From Tyzzerella sp. (GTDB taxonomy: Bacteria > Bacillota > Clostridia > Lachnospirales > Lachnospiraceae): a stretch of 55,399 nt of DNA. The stretch covers positions 1 through 55,399 of the forward strand of contig JAFUOS010000004.1 in the NCBI GenBank assembly GCA_017472665.1, given 5' to 3'. The position numbers and the translations under genes were made by a program. Shown one piece after another: positions 41,737-50,799 of this stretch (position 1 is the stretch's first letter; every line of letters starts with the position of its first letter). The notes under the pieces are model-generated. The model made no database searches, had not been told where the DNA came from, and was given only the letters and a program-made list of their open reading frames with translations.

Positions 41737-43701
41737 ATGAAAGTAACATTAAAAGACGGATCTAGTATGGAATTTGAAAATGGTATCTCCGTATTGGAAG
41801 TTGCAAAATCAATCAGCGAAGGTCTTGCAAGAGCAGCCTGCGCAGCAAAAGTAAACGGAGAAGTAGTCGATTTAAGAACAGAATTAAATGGCGATTGCGA
41901 ATTAGAAATCCTTACATTCAAAGATGAAGAAGGAAAGAAAGCATTCAGACATACAGCATCTCACGTGATGGCGCAAGCTGTAAAAAGATTATACCCAGAT
42001 ACAAAATTAGCAATTGGACCATCTATTGATGACGGTTTCTATTATGATTTCGATAGAGAAACTGCATTTTCCGCAGAAGAACTTGCTGACATCGAAAAAG
42101 AAATGAAAAAAATCGTAAAAGAAAATATCAAACTTGAAAGATTCACTCTTCCAAGAGAAGAAGCAATCAAATTCATGGAAGAAAAAGAAGAACCATACAA
42201 AGTAGAGTTGATTCAGGACCTTCCAGGAGATGCAGAGATTTCCTTCTACAAACAAGGTGATTTCACAGACCTTTGTGCAGGACCACACCTTATGAGCACA
42301 AAGCCTATCAAAGCATTTAAATTAATCTCTTCTTCTATGGCTTACTGGAGAGGCGATTCAAACAAAGCACAATTACAACGTATTTATGCAACAGCATATG
42401 ACAACAAAGATGATTTGGCAGCACACATGGCTCGTTTGGAAGATATCAAAAAACGTGACCATAACAGACTGGGACGTGAAATGGAATTATTCACAACAGT
42501 TGACGTAATCGGCCAGGGACTTCCACTGCTTATGCCAAAGGGGGCAAAAATGATCCAGAAAATGCAAAGATGGATTGAAGATGTAGAAGATAAAGAATGG
42601 GGTTATGTTCGTACAAAGACTCCACTCATGGCAAAATCAGATTTATACAAAATCTCAGGCCACTGGGGGCATTATAAAGAAGGCATGTTTGTTCTTGGAG
42701 ATGAAGAAAAAGACAAAGAAGTATTTGCTCTTCGCCCAATGACATGTCCTTTCCAATATTATGTATATAAAGCAAGCCAGAAATCATACCGTGATTTACC
42801 ACTTCGTTACGGCGAAACATCTACATTGTTCCGTAATGAAGATTCGGGAGAAATGCACGGATTGACTCGTGTACGTCAGTTCACAATTTCAGAAGGTCAT
42901 TTAATTGTTAGACCAGACCAAATGGTAGAGGAATTCAAAGGCTGTCTTGCACTTGCAAAATATTGTTTGGAAACACTTGGTGTAGAAGAAGACGTAACAT
43001 ACCGTTTATCAAAATGGGATCCAAATAATAAAGAAAAATATATCGGAAGCGCAGAAGTTTGGGAAGAAACTCAAGGTCACATTCGTCAAGTTTTAACAGA
43101 ACTTAACATTCCATTTTATGAAGAAGAAGGCGAGGCTGCTTTCTACGGACCGAAGGTTGATATCCAGGCTAAGAACGTATACGGAAAAGAAGATACGATG
43201 ATTACAATTCAATGGGATGCAGTACTTGCAGAACAATTCGACATGTACTACATTGACCAAGAAGGCGCCAAAGTTCGTCCATACATCATCCACAGAACAG
43301 CAATGGGATGCTATGAAAGAACACTCGCTTGGTTAATTGAAAAATATGCTGGAAAATTCCCGACATGGTTATGTCCAGAACAAGTACGTATTTTACCAAT
43401 CTCTGAAAAGTATGCAGATTATGCAGAACAGGTTCGCAAAGAACTTGCTAGAAATGATGTTGATGTAACAGTTGACAATCGTTCTGAAAAGATTGGATAC
43501 AAGATTCGTGATGCGAGACTTTCAAGATTGCCATATATGTTGATTGTTGGTGAAAAAGAAGAAGCGGAAGGCTTAGTTTCTGTAAGAAGCCGTTTCGCTG
43601 GAGATGAAGGACAAAAACCATTGAGTGAATTTATCGACCAGATTTGCAAAGAAATCCGTACAAAAGAAATCAGAAAAGAAGAACCGCAAGAAGAAAAATA
43701 A
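41737..43701 (+). CDS. thrS: Threonyl-tRNA synthetase
   Basis: 654-residue class II synthetase charging tRNA-Thr in the cytosol. The TGS domain (1-62), the editing domain with HTASHVMAQAV, the catalytic core with TCPFQYYVYK (zinc Cys), the motif 2 FRNEDSGEMHGLTRVRQF and motif 3 GCYERTLAWL, and the anticodon-binding domain are all intact. The ribosome site is AGGAGG. Codon bias is strong toward A-ending triplets. It is controlled by the upstream T-box. Confidence 0.97.
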   Translation: MKVTLKDGSSMEFENGISVLEVAKSISEGLARAACAAKVNGEVVDLRTELNGDCELEILTFKDEEGKKAFRHTASHVMAQAVKRLYPDTKLAIGPSIDDGFYYDFDRETAFSAEELADIEKEMKKIVKENIKLERFTLPREEAIKFMEEKEEPYKVELIQDLPGDAEISFYKQGDFTDLCAGPHLMSTKPIKAFKLISSSMAYWRGDSNKAQLQRIYATAYDNKDDLAAHMARLEDIKKRDHNRLGREMELFTTVDVIGQGLPLLMPKGAKMIQKMQRWIEDVEDKEWGYVRTKTPLMAKSDLYKISGHWGHYKEGMFVLGDEEKDKEVFALRPMTCPFQYYVYKASQKSYRDLPLRYGETSTLFRNEDSGEMHGLTRVRQFTISEGHLIVRPDQMVEEFKGCLALAKYCLETLGVEEDVTYRLSKWDPNNKEKYIGSAEVWEETQGHIRQVLTELNIPFYEEEGEAAFYGPKVDIQAKNVYGKEDTMITIQWDAVLAEQFDMYYIDQEGAKVRPYIIHRTAMGCYERTLAWLIEKYAGKFPTWLCPEQVRILPISEKYADYAEQVRKELARNDVDVTVDNRSEKIGYKIRDARLSRLPYMLIVGEKEEAEGLVSVRSRFAGDEGQKPLSEFIDQICKEIRTKEIRKEEPQEEK

Positions 43702-43717
43702 TAAGAAAATGAAATGG

Positions 43718-43746
43718 AGGGGGAAGGAGACTTTCCCCTTCTGGTT
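43718..43746 (+). terminator. Hairpin after thrS
   Basis: GGGGGAAG and CTTTCCCC pair around GAGA, followed by TTCTGGTTT. The T-run is weak, so it may be only partly active and let proC be read. Confidence 0.4.
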
Positions 43747-43764
43747 TAAAGCAGGAGGCAGATT

Positions 43765-44559
43765 ATGAAATTAGGATTTATAGGATGTGGAAATATGGCA
43801 AGTGCGATCATGGGTGGCATTTTGAAGAACGGACTCATGGAAGCAACTGATATCATCGGTGCTGATGTATTTGCACCAAGCAGAGAAAAAGCAAAAGAAA
43901 ATCTTGGAATTCAGATTGCAGAAAATAATCGAGAAGTGGTAGAAAAGGCAGACATGTTTGTGCTATCTATCAAACCACAGTTTTACGCAGAGGTAATTGC
44001 AGAAATTAAAGATGCCGTAAAAGAAAATCAGGTGATTATTACACTTGCACCTGGAAAAACATTAGCATGGCTGGAAGAACAGTTTGGAAAACCAGTGAAA
44101 ATCGTGCGTACTATGCCGAATACGCCAGCAATGGTACTGGAAGGTATGACAGCCGCTTGCCCAAATGAGTATGTAACCAAAGAAGAATTAGAATGTGCGC
44201 TCGCTATCCTGAAATCATTCGGAGAAGTGGAAGTTGTAACAGAAAAAATGATTGATGCAGTGGTTGCGGTCAGCGGAAGTTCACCGGCATACGTTTATAT
44301 GATGATTGAAGCGATGGCAGATGCAGCAGTTGCAGAAGGTATGCCGAGAAATCAAGCCTATAAATTTGCAGCGAAAGCAGTTATGGGAAGTGCAAAAATG
44401 GTGCTCGAGACGGGAAAACATCCAGGAGAATTAAAAGACATGGTATGTTCGCCGGCAGGAACTACCATTGAAGCAGTAAAAGTTTTGGAAGAAACCGGAT
44501 TCCGTGGTTCTATTATGCAAGCAATGGAAGTGTGCGCGGAAAAATCCCGTAATTTGTAG
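43765..44559 (+). CDS. proC: Pyrroline-5-carboxylate reductase
   Basis: 264-residue enzyme of the last step of proline synthesis, reducing pyrroline-5-carboxylate with NAD(P)H. The Rossmann glycine motif GCGNMASAIMGG is at residues 6-17, and RTMPNTPA and the conserved VAVSGSSPAYVYM helix follow. PGELKDMVCSPAGTTI ends the dimerisation part. GCAGGAGG precedes the ATG. It follows thrS by 63 bases and may share its transcript. Confidence 0.95.
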   Translation: MKLGFIGCGNMASAIMGGILKNGLMEATDIIGADVFAPSREKAKENLGIQIAENNREVVEKADMFVLSIKPQFYAEVIAEIKDAVKENQVIITLAPGKTLAWLEEQFGKPVKIVRTMPNTPAMVLEGMTAACPNEYVTKEELECALAILKSFGEVEVVTEKMIDAVVAVSGSSPAYVYMMIEAMADAAVAEGMPRNQAYKFAAKAVMGSAKMVLETGKHPGELKDMVCSPAGTTIEAVKVLEETGFRGSIMQAMEVCAEKSRNL

Positions 44560-44615
44560 TTGTTTCCATGTGGCGTAGACGGAATACGCCAATGTGATAT
44601 TCAAATATGTATAGA

Positions 44616-44661
44616 AAAATCCAGAGTTACTTGCAAAATCAGGTAAGTAAATCTGGATTTT
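44616..44661. terminator. Bidirectional terminator between proC and tetR-like gene
   Basis: AAAATCCAGA pairs with TCTGGATTTT, with an inner TTACTT/AAGTAA stem. It lies exactly between two convergent genes. Confidence 0.8.
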
Positions 44662-44664
44662 GTT

Positions 44665-45267
44665 CTATTGAAAGACACCATCAAGATAATGTGAAATGGA
44701 ACGCTCAATATTTCCTTCAAAATCAGCCTGTCCATTTGTCATGGCCCATTCAAAAACATTTCCGATAACCAACATACGAATATCAGTTACAATCTCAGTG
44801 ATGCTTAAATTTAGGCGAATCGCATTTGCTTCCACTGCTTTTTCTAAATAATTTTGTACTGTTACAATCGGGTAAGGACGTTCCGTGCGAATCGTAGGAT
44901 TAAGCGCCTGATTACGAGGGGTATAGTATCCGGCAATGAAATCCACGCCCAGTTCCTCGCAGTATTTTACGTAATTTAGATAGACCCCAACAATAGCGTC
45001 CTTCGCTTCCTCTGTGTTTTTCGGGAGTTCTAATAAATCAGAATTCATGCTTGGCTGGTCTTCAATATAATAAGAAAGCAAATCATCTTTTGTCTTGAAA
45101 TGATGATAAAAACTTCCGTTGGAAACTCCGGCTTCTTCACATATATTTTTTATAGAAAGATTTTCGTATCCATTTTTCTGCAAGATCCTCTTTGCGGCTT
45201 GGAAAATTCGTTCTTTTGTTTCTTTGGATTTCAACTGTTGTTTCGATAATTCAGTAGTCTCTTTCAC
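44665..45267 (-). CDS. TetR/AcrR family transcriptional regulator
   Basis: 200-residue repressor. The N-terminal helix-turn-helix is clear: ERIFQAAKRILQKNGYENL, with ICEEAGVSNGSFYHHF as the recognition region. The C-terminal ligand-binding domain is typical in length but its ligand is unknown. No exporter gene lies next to it; the divergent neighbour is tex. A perfect-arm palindrome just downstream of its own -10 argues for autoregulation. AGGAGG precedes the ATG. Confidence 0.92.
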   Translation of the reverse strand: MKETTELSKQQLKSKETKERIFQAAKRILQKNGYENLSIKNICEEAGVSNGSFYHHFKTKDDLLSYYIEDQPSMNSDLLELPKNTEEAKDAIVGVYLNYVKYCEELGVDFIAGYYTPRNQALNPTIRTERPYPIVTVQNYLEKAVEANAIRLNLSITEIVTDIRMLVIGNVFEWAMTNGQADFEGNIERSISHYLDGVFQ

Positions 45268-45281
45268 GTGAGTTCCTCCTT

Positions 45282-45305
45282 GCGAACAATTCAGTAAGTG
45301 TTCAC
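45282..45305. promoter_or_regulatory. Candidate TetR operator
   Basis: GCGAACA and TGTTCAC are inverted-repeat arms (one mismatch) around a 10-base centre, between the regulator's -10 and its start codon. A dimer here would block transcription start. Confidence 0.5.
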
Positions 45306-45334
45306 ATTATAGCATAGAAAAAAAGAAAAAACAA
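45306..45334 (-). promoter_or_regulatory. Promoter of the TetR-type gene
   Basis: On the minus strand, TTGTTT (45334-45329), a 17-base spacer and TATAAT (45311-45306). The -10 directly abuts the putative operator. Confidence 0.6.
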
Positions 45335-45385
45335 GAAAACAGAGTACACTCTGATTTCCCCTATCTATAAATCATGTAAAATATT

Positions 45386-45414
45386 TTGCATTGTGTGGAA
45401 ACTTCCTATATAAT
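45386..45414 (+). promoter_or_regulatory. Promoter of tex
   Basis: TTGCAT (45386-45391), a 17-base spacer and TATAAT (45409-45414), 34 bases before the tex ATG. Confidence 0.7.
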
Positions 45415-45447
45415 ACAAAAGAGGAATAACGGAAAGGAACTAATAGA

Positions 45448-47598
45448 ATGGACATAATTCAAAAGTTAACCGAAGAATTAGGTGTGAAAAGATGGCAGGT
45501 GGAAGCTGCTGTACAATTGATTGACGAAGGAAATACGATTCCTTTTATTTCTAGATATCGAAAAGAAGTGACGGGCTCTCTGAATGATGAGCAGCTTCGT
45601 AAATTGCATGAAAGATTACAGTATCTCCGCAATTTGGAAGCAAAAAAAGAACAAGTTCTGTCTTCCATTGAAGAACAAGGAAAACTTACAGAAGAGTTAA
45701 AGGTGCAAATCTTAGCAGCGGAAACGTTGGTAGTGGTAGAAGATTTATATCGTCCATATCGTCCAAAACGCAGAACAAGAGCCACAGTTGCTAAAGAAAA
45801 AGGGTTAGAACCATTGGCTGCACTGATTATGCTGCAAAAAATTGACATGCCTTTGGAAGAGGCTGCGAAAGAATACATTTCAGAAGAAAAAGAAGTGTCA
45901 TCTGCAGAAGAGGCCATTGCCGGCGCAAAAGATATTATTGCAGAATACATTTCGGACGAAGCAGATTATCGTATCTATATTCGTGATTTAACAGCGAAAC
46001 AAGGAAAGATTGTTTCCGTTGCAAAAGATCCAGAAGTGCAGTCCGTATACGAAATGTATTACGAATTCGAAGAGCCAATCACAAAACTTGCAGGACACCG
46101 TGTGCTCGCATTGAACCGCGGCGAGAAAGAAAAGATTCTGACTGTGAAAGTAGAAGCACCAGAAGAAAAAGTTTTGCAATACTTAGAAAAGAAAACGATT
46201 ATTTCGGACAATCCATATACAACTCCAGTATTGAAAGAAGTTGTAGAAGACAGTTACAAACGTTTAATCGAACCAGCCATTGAACGTGAAATTCGTAGCG
46301 ATTTAACCGAAAAGGCAGAAGACGGTGCAATCGAAGTGTTTGGCAAAAATCTTGAGCAACTTTTGATGCAGCCCCCAATCGTGGGACAAACTGTACTTGG
46401 GTGGGACCCTGCGTTCCGTACCGGATGCAAATTGGCAGTGGTCGATCCGACAGGAAAAGTACTGGATACAACGGTGATTTATCCAACAGCACCAACGACA
46501 CCACAAAAGATTGTAGCAGCAAAAGAAACCTTGAAGAAATTGATTCGCAAGTATGGAATTACATTATTTTCCGTTGGAAATGGAACTGCTTCCCGTGAAT
46601 CAGAGCAGATTATCGTGGAACTTTTTAAAGAAATTCCAGAAAAAGTGCAGTACATCATCACAAATGAAGCGGGAGCTTCGGTATATTCTGCAAGTAAGCT
46701 TGCAACCGAAGAATTTCCAAACTTTGATGTAGGACAGAGAAGTGCGGCATCTATTGCTAGACGACTTCAAGACCCATTGGCAGAACTCGTAAAAATTGAT
46801 CCAAAATCCATCGGTGTAGGCCAATATCAGCACGATATGAACCAAAAGAAATTGAGCGGAACATTATCTGGTGTTGTAGAAGATTGTGTAAATAAAGTTG
46901 GTGTAGATTTGAATACAGCATCCGCACCACTTCTTGCATATATTTCAGGTGTATCTGGAACGGTTGCGAAAAATATCGTAGCTTATCGTGAAGAGAACGG
47001 AAGTTTTACAGATAGAAAAGAACTTTTGAAAGTCGCAAAACTTGGACCAAAAGCATATGAACAATGTGCAGGTTTCATGCGTATCCAAGGCGGTAAAAAT
47101 CCACTGGATGGAACAAGCGTGCATCCGGAAAGCTACGAAGCAGCTGAAAGTCTTTTGGAAAAACAAGGGTTCAGCGTGGACGATATCGCAGGCGGAAAAC
47201 TAAGCGGTCTTTCTAAAACGATAAAAGACTACAAGAAACTTGCAGAAGAACTCGGCATTGGTGAGATTACACTTCGCGATATTGTGAAAGAGTTAGAGAA
47301 ACCAGCGCGTGACCCTCGTGATGAAATGCCAAAACCAATCCTCCGTACGGATGTATTGGAGATGAAGGACTTGACAGAAGGCATGATTCTGAAGGGAACC
47401 GTGCGTAACGTTATCGACTTTGGTGTGTTTGTAGATATCGGGGTTCACCAAGATGGACTTGTACACATTTCACAAATTACAGATAAGAAATTTATCAAAC
47501 ATCCATTGGAAGTGGTGAGTGTTGGCGATATCGTAGAGGTCAAAGTTATGAGTGTGGATCTGCAGAAGAAGAGAATCCAGTTGACGATGAAGGTGTAA
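45448..47598 (+). CDS. tex: Tex family RNA-binding transcription accessory protein
   Basis: 716-residue protein of the Tex/YhgF family. The N-terminal Tex helical domain, the RNase H-like YqgF domain (about residues 325-450, DPAFRTGCKLAVVD), the helix-hairpin-helix pair (about 490-560) and the C-terminal S1 domain (about 645-716, GMILKGTVRNVIDFGVFVDIG) are all present. The family is linked to transcription fidelity and stress survival. It is a single-gene unit with its own promoter. The FMN riboswitch of ribU starts 26 bases after its stop. Confidence 0.95.
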   Translation: MDIIQKLTEELGVKRWQVEAAVQLIDEGNTIPFISRYRKEVTGSLNDEQLRKLHERLQYLRNLEAKKEQVLSSIEEQGKLTEELKVQILAAETLVVVEDLYRPYRPKRRTRATVAKEKGLEPLAALIMLQKIDMPLEEAAKEYISEEKEVSSAEEAIAGAKDIIAEYISDEADYRIYIRDLTAKQGKIVSVAKDPEVQSVYEMYYEFEEPITKLAGHRVLALNRGEKEKILTVKVEAPEEKVLQYLEKKTIISDNPYTTPVLKEVVEDSYKRLIEPAIEREIRSDLTEKAEDGAIEVFGKNLEQLLMQPPIVGQTVLGWDPAFRTGCKLAVVDPTGKVLDTTVIYPTAPTTPQKIVAAKETLKKLIRKYGITLFSVGNGTASRESEQIIVELFKEIPEKVQYIITNEAGASVYSASKLATEEFPNFDVGQRSAASIARRLQDPLAELVKIDPKSIGVGQYQHDMNQKKLSGTLSGVVEDCVNKVGVDLNTASAPLLAYISGVSGTVAKNIVAYREENGSFTDRKELLKVAKLGPKAYEQCAGFMRIQGGKNPLDGTSVHPESYEAAESLLEKQGFSVDDIAGGKLSGLSKTIKDYKKLAEELGIGEITLRDIVKELEKPARDPRDEMPKPILRTDVLEMKDLTEGMILKGTVRNVIDFGVFVDIGVHQDGLVHISQITDKKFIKHPLEVVSVGDIVEVKVMSVDLQKKRIQLTMKV

Positions 47599-47624
47599 AG
47601 GATTATAATTAGAAAAACAAATAA

Positions 47625-47740
47625 GGATTCTTCGGGGCGGGGTGCGATTCCCCACCGGCGGTAAAGTCCGCGACCCACTTTACGTGGCTGAACTGGTGTG
47701 ATTCCGGTACCGACAGTATAGTCTGGATGAGAGAAGAAAT
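47625..47740 (+). promoter_or_regulatory. FMN riboswitch (RFN element) upstream of ribU
   Basis: The conserved core segments GGGGCGGGGTG, CCCCACCGGCGGTAAA, AGTCCGCGACCC, TGATTCCGGTACCGACAGT and GGATGAGAGAAGAA occur in the right order. It senses FMN and, with the terminator at 47765, is expected to switch off the riboflavin transporter when FMN is plentiful. Confidence 0.95.
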
Positions 47741-47764
47741 TTGCAAATATGTATTTGTATGTCC

Positions 47765-47800
47765 ATGCCCTGAATTTTATATTCAGGGCATTCTTTATTT
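47765..47800 (+). terminator. Riboswitch-controlled terminator before ribU
   Basis: ATGCCCTGAAT pairs perfectly with ATTCAGGGCAT around TTTAT, followed by TCTTTATTTT. It lies between aptamer and gene. Confidence 0.85.
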
Positions 47801-47852
47801 TACAAATGATTTGCACACAGAAGATTCCTTTGAAAGAAAAGGAGAAAAAATT

Positions 47853-48458
47853 ATGAACACAAACAAAAAAATGACAACAAGAATGCTCACCCAAATAGGA
47901 ATGTTAGGAGCCATCGCAGTAGTTTTAATGCTATTTGAAATCCCGCTCCCATTCGCACCAAGTTTCTACGAGATTGATTTTAGCGAAGTGCCAGTCCTCA
48001 TCGGCTGCTTTTCCATGGGACCATTGGCAGGTGCTTTAATAGAACTTGTCAAAGTTATCTTGAATATTGTAATAAATGGAACCAATACCGCTTGCGTTGG
48101 CGAAATCGCTAACTTTATTATTGGCTGCGCATTCTGTGTGCCTGCGGGCATTATATATAGAAGAAGGAAAACAAAAAAAGGTGCAATTGTCGGCATGGTA
48201 GTCGGAACCCTTTGTATGACCATACTCGGATGTTTCGTGAATGCTTATATTTTACTTCCAACTTATGCAGCAGCATTCGAGATGCCGATTGATAAATTGG
48301 TTGCCATGGGAACCGCAGTTAACGCAAATATTACGAGCCTATTTACCTTTGTGATGTTCGCGGTTGCACCATTTAATCTGTTAAAAGGTGTGCTGGTATC
48401 CATCATTGTGCTTTGTATTTACAAAAAAATCAGCCCAATCTTAAAATTACATCATTAA
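47853..48458 (+). CDS. ribU: Riboflavin ECF transporter substrate-binding subunit RibU
   Basis: 201-residue membrane protein, the S-component that binds riboflavin outside and works with the shared EcfAA'T energising module encoded elsewhere. The N-terminal LTQIGMLGAIAVVLM helix and the FEIPLPFAPSFYEIDFSEVPVLI riboflavin-binding region are typical, with six helices overall. The FMN riboswitch upstream supports the assignment. GGAG lies 7 bases before the ATG at 47853; an apparent frame from 47727 runs through the riboswitch and is not used. Confidence 0.95.
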   Translation: MNTNKKMTTRMLTQIGMLGAIAVVLMLFEIPLPFAPSFYEIDFSEVPVLIGCFSMGPLAGALIELVKVILNIVINGTNTACVGEIANFIIGCAFCVPAGIIYRRRKTKKGAIVGMVVGTLCMTILGCFVNAYILLPTYAAAFEMPIDKLVAMGTAVNANITSLFTFVMFAVAPFNLLKGVLVSIIVLCIYKKISPILKLHH

Positions 48459-48483
48459 CAAAACCGCAATGCTGTGCTATAAT
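48455..48483 (+). promoter_or_regulatory. Promoter within the ribU terminator hairpin
   Basis: TTAACA (48455-48460) overlaps the ribU stop, a 17-base spacer follows, and TATAAT (48478-48483) lies in the loop of the hairpin at 48468. It would drive the YcxB-tsaE-tsaB cluster. Confidence 0.6.
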
Positions 48484-48505
48484 ATCTTATCGCACGGCAT
48501 TTTTA
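48468..48505 (+). terminator. Terminator of ribU overlapping a promoter
   Basis: AATGCTGTGC pairs with GCACGGCATT (one T-G pair) and is followed by TTTT. The loop holds the TATAAT of the next promoter. Confidence 0.65.
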
Positions 48506-48588
48506 ATGATTAAAAATGCAAATAAAAAGTTGGAAATGAATGTAGTAAGGCAAATACAAGTCAGAAGTAAAATGACGGAGGAAACAAC

Positions 48589-49095
48589 ATGTCAGTAAAA
48601 TTTACAGTAAAAATGACAGAAAAATATATGTATGATTTTATGTTGTACCACACATATACCCACATCAGTGGTTTGTTTGGCGCATTCCTGGGGGTAGTTG
48701 GATTAATCATGGGAATCAACGGTTTGCTGAGCGGAGACAGTACATCCACAATGTTAGGCTTTATAGTAGCAGCCATGTTCCTGATTGTAACCCCTGCATC
48801 CACCAAATCAAGAGCAAAAATGCAGGTTACGGGGTCGCCAATGTTCCAGAAACCATTGGAGTACGAATTAAACGAAACAGGTGTCACCGTAAGACAAGAC
48901 GATTTAGAAGCAACTAATGAATGGAGCGAATTCGCAAAAGCAGTCAGCACACAAAAATGTGTGATTCTCTACGTAACAAGAATGCGCGCGCTTATTTTTC
49001 CAAAAGAATGCATGGGTGACCAATACGAAGAAGTATTGAAAATGATCCATACTCACATGGCGCCATCGAAAGTGAAAATTAGACACATTCATTAA
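48589..49095 (+). CDS. YcxB-like membrane protein
   Basis: 168-residue protein. Two N-terminal membrane helices (about residues 28-48 and 55-70) are followed by a soluble beta-rich C-terminal half with NEWSEFAKAV and FPKECMGDQYEEV. This arrangement is the YcxB domain family of unknown function. CGGAGG precedes the ATG. tsaE follows by 11 bases, so it shares the operon with tRNA-modification genes without a known reason. Confidence 0.75.
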   Translation: MSVKFTVKMTEKYMYDFMLYHTYTHISGLFGAFLGVVGLIMGINGLLSGDSTSTMLGFIVAAMFLIVTPASTKSRAKMQVTGSPMFQKPLEYELNETGVTVRQDDLEATNEWSEFAKAVSTQKCVILYVTRMRALIFPKECMGDQYEEVLKMIHTHMAPSKVKIRHIH

Positions 49096-49106
49096 GAGGG
49101 ATTAAG

Positions 49107-49538
49107 ATGATTATAGAAACAAGAAGTGCAAAAGAAACATACCAGTTAGGTGTTGAAATAGGAAAAAAAGCCACCAAAGGACAGGTCTATACCATGGTGG
49201 GAGACCTTGGTGTTGGAAAAACAGTATTTACCCAAGGGATGGCAGATGGACTGGAAATCACAGAGCCGATTAACAGCCCTACGTTTACAATCGTACAAGT
49301 ATACGATGAAGGACGCCTGCCATTTTATCATTTCGATGTGTACCGCATCGGCGATATTTCCGAAATGGATGAGATAGGGTTTGACGACTATGTTTATGGA
49401 GACGGCGTTTCCTTAATTGAATGGGCAAATTTGATTGAAGAAATCCTGCCGGAAAACCGAATTGAAATCACAATCGAAAAAGATTTAGAACAAGGTTTTG
49501 ATTATAGAAAGATTACGATAGAAGAGAAGGAGGCATAA
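49107..49538 (+). CDS. tsaE: tRNA t6A synthesis ATPase TsaE
   Basis: 143-residue small ATPase that works with TsaB and TsaD in making N6-threonylcarbamoyladenosine at position 37 of ANN-decoding tRNAs. Walker A GDLGVGKTVFTQGM is at about residues 33-46, the NSPTFTIV switch region follows, and the EWANLIEEILP motif is intact. It is followed one base later by tsaB. GAGGG lies upstream of the ATG. Confidence 0.95.
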   Translation: MIIETRSAKETYQLGVEIGKKATKGQVYTMVGDLGVGKTVFTQGMADGLEITEPINSPTFTIVQVYDEGRLPFYHFDVYRIGDISEMDEIGFDDYVYGDGVSLIEWANLIEEILPENRIEITIEKDLEQGFDYRKITIEEKEA

Positions 49539-49539
49539 T

Positions 49540-50250
49540 ATGCGGATTTTAGCGTTAGACAGTTCCGGACTTGTGGCGACAGTCGCACTTCTGGAGGACG
49601 ACCAGACGATTGCAGAATATACGGTAAATTATAAGAAGACGCATTCTCAGACGCTGCTTCCGATGCTGGATGAAATTGTGAGAATGACAGAGTTTGATTT
49701 GTCAACGATTGACGCGATTGCAGTGGCAGGGGGACCGGGCTCCTTTACTGGACTTCGTATCGGAGCCGCAACAGCTAAGGGACTGGGCCTGGCACTTAAT
49801 AAACCGTTGATTCATATTCCGACAGTGGACGGGCTTGCTTACAATTTATATGGAAACAACGGACTCATCTGTCCGATCATGGACGCAAGAAGAAATCAAG
49901 TTTACACCGGATTGTACCGGTTTGAAAATGATGATTTTCAAGTGGTTGAGGAACAGATGGCGATTTCTGTAGACGAGCTTGCCGAAAAGTTGAATCAATA
50001 TGGAGAAAAAGTCACATTCTTAGGTGATGGTGTTCCTGTATACAAAGAACAATTAGAGAGCAAACTTACAACAGAATTTCATTTTGCCCCTGCCCACTTA
50101 AATAGACAAAGAGCAACAGCAGTGGGAGCATTAGGGATGAAATATTTTGTGGAAGGTAAGATAGAGACCGCGATGGAACACTGTCCAGATTACCTGCGCC
50201 TTTCACAGGCAGAAAGAGAGCGTGCCGAAAAAGATGCTGACCGTTCGTAA
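49540..50250 (+). CDS. tsaB: tRNA t6A synthesis protein TsaB
   Basis: 236-residue ASKHA-fold partner that stabilises TsaD. LALDSSGLVATVAL at the N-terminus, the VAGGPGSFTGLRIG motif and the PDYLRLSQAERERA end are typical. The enzyme is not catalytic itself but is a dimer partner and protease-like fold. Operon tsaE-tsaB-rimI is conserved in Firmicutes. The end overlaps rimI. Confidence 0.95.
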   Translation: MRILALDSSGLVATVALLEDDQTIAEYTVNYKKTHSQTLLPMLDEIVRMTEFDLSTIDAIAVAGGPGSFTGLRIGAATAKGLGLALNKPLIHIPTVDGLAYNLYGNNGLICPIMDARRNQVYTGLYRFENDDFQVVEEQMAISVDELAEKLNQYGEKVTFLGDGVPVYKEQLESKLTTEFHFAPAHLNRQRATAVGALGMKYFVEGKIETAMEHCPDYLRLSQAERERAEKDADRS

Positions 50251-50674
50251 TATGGTAGAAACAGATTTGGATGCGATAGCGAAGCTGGAGGCTGCGATAT
50301 TTACAGACGCATGGACTATAAAAAGTATTTACGATACGTTTTGTCAAAAGCAGGCTTTTATTGTAACAGCAGAAAATGATGGAAAAGTTGCAGGATATTG
50401 CATTGTATACTTTGTACTGGATGAAGGAGAAATTGCAAGAATTGCAGTGGATACATCTTGCCGACGCCAAGGGGTAGGAGGTAAGATTCTTGAACAGGTC
50501 AGTCAGATTTGTAAAGACAAAGGAATTACGCGTTTGCTGTTGGATGTGCGCGAAAATAATGAGAGCGCGAGAAGATTTTATCTCAGCTACGGATTCCAAG
50601 AAGATGGAATTCGCAAAAACTTTTACGAGATGCCAAAAGAAGACGCGATTCTCATGAGTAAAGATATCACATAG
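50234..50674 (+). CDS. rimI: Ribosomal protein S18-alanine N-acetyltransferase RimI
   Basis: 146-residue GNAT acetyltransferase. The acetyl-CoA loop RRQGVGGKIL, the LDVRENNESARRFYLSYGF helix and IRKNFYEMPKEDAILM end match RimI. It acetylates the N-terminus of ribosomal protein S18. The start is ambiguous: ATG at 50234 gives MLTVRNM as in homologues, while a GTG at 50222 gives four more residues. Either way it overlaps tsaB. Confidence 0.9.
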   Translation: MLTVRNMVETDLDAIAKLEAAIFTDAWTIKSIYDTFCQKQAFIVTAENDGKVAGYCIVYFVLDEGEIARIAVDTSCRRQGVGGKILEQVSQICKDKGITRLLLDVRENNESARRFYLSYGFQEDGIRKNFYEMPKEDAILMSKDIT

Positions 50675-50799
50675 AAGCATCCTTTAAACAGGGATTGGTA
50701 AGCGAGGCAGCAGTTTCCACTAGGAACAGGATAGCTGAATGTTTATAATGAATACTGAATCAACAGATGAAAGAATACACGTTCAGAGGAGGAAATTGT

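Noticed and set aside
47727-47852. Upstream start for ribU
   Set aside because: The extension runs through the riboswitch and its terminator.
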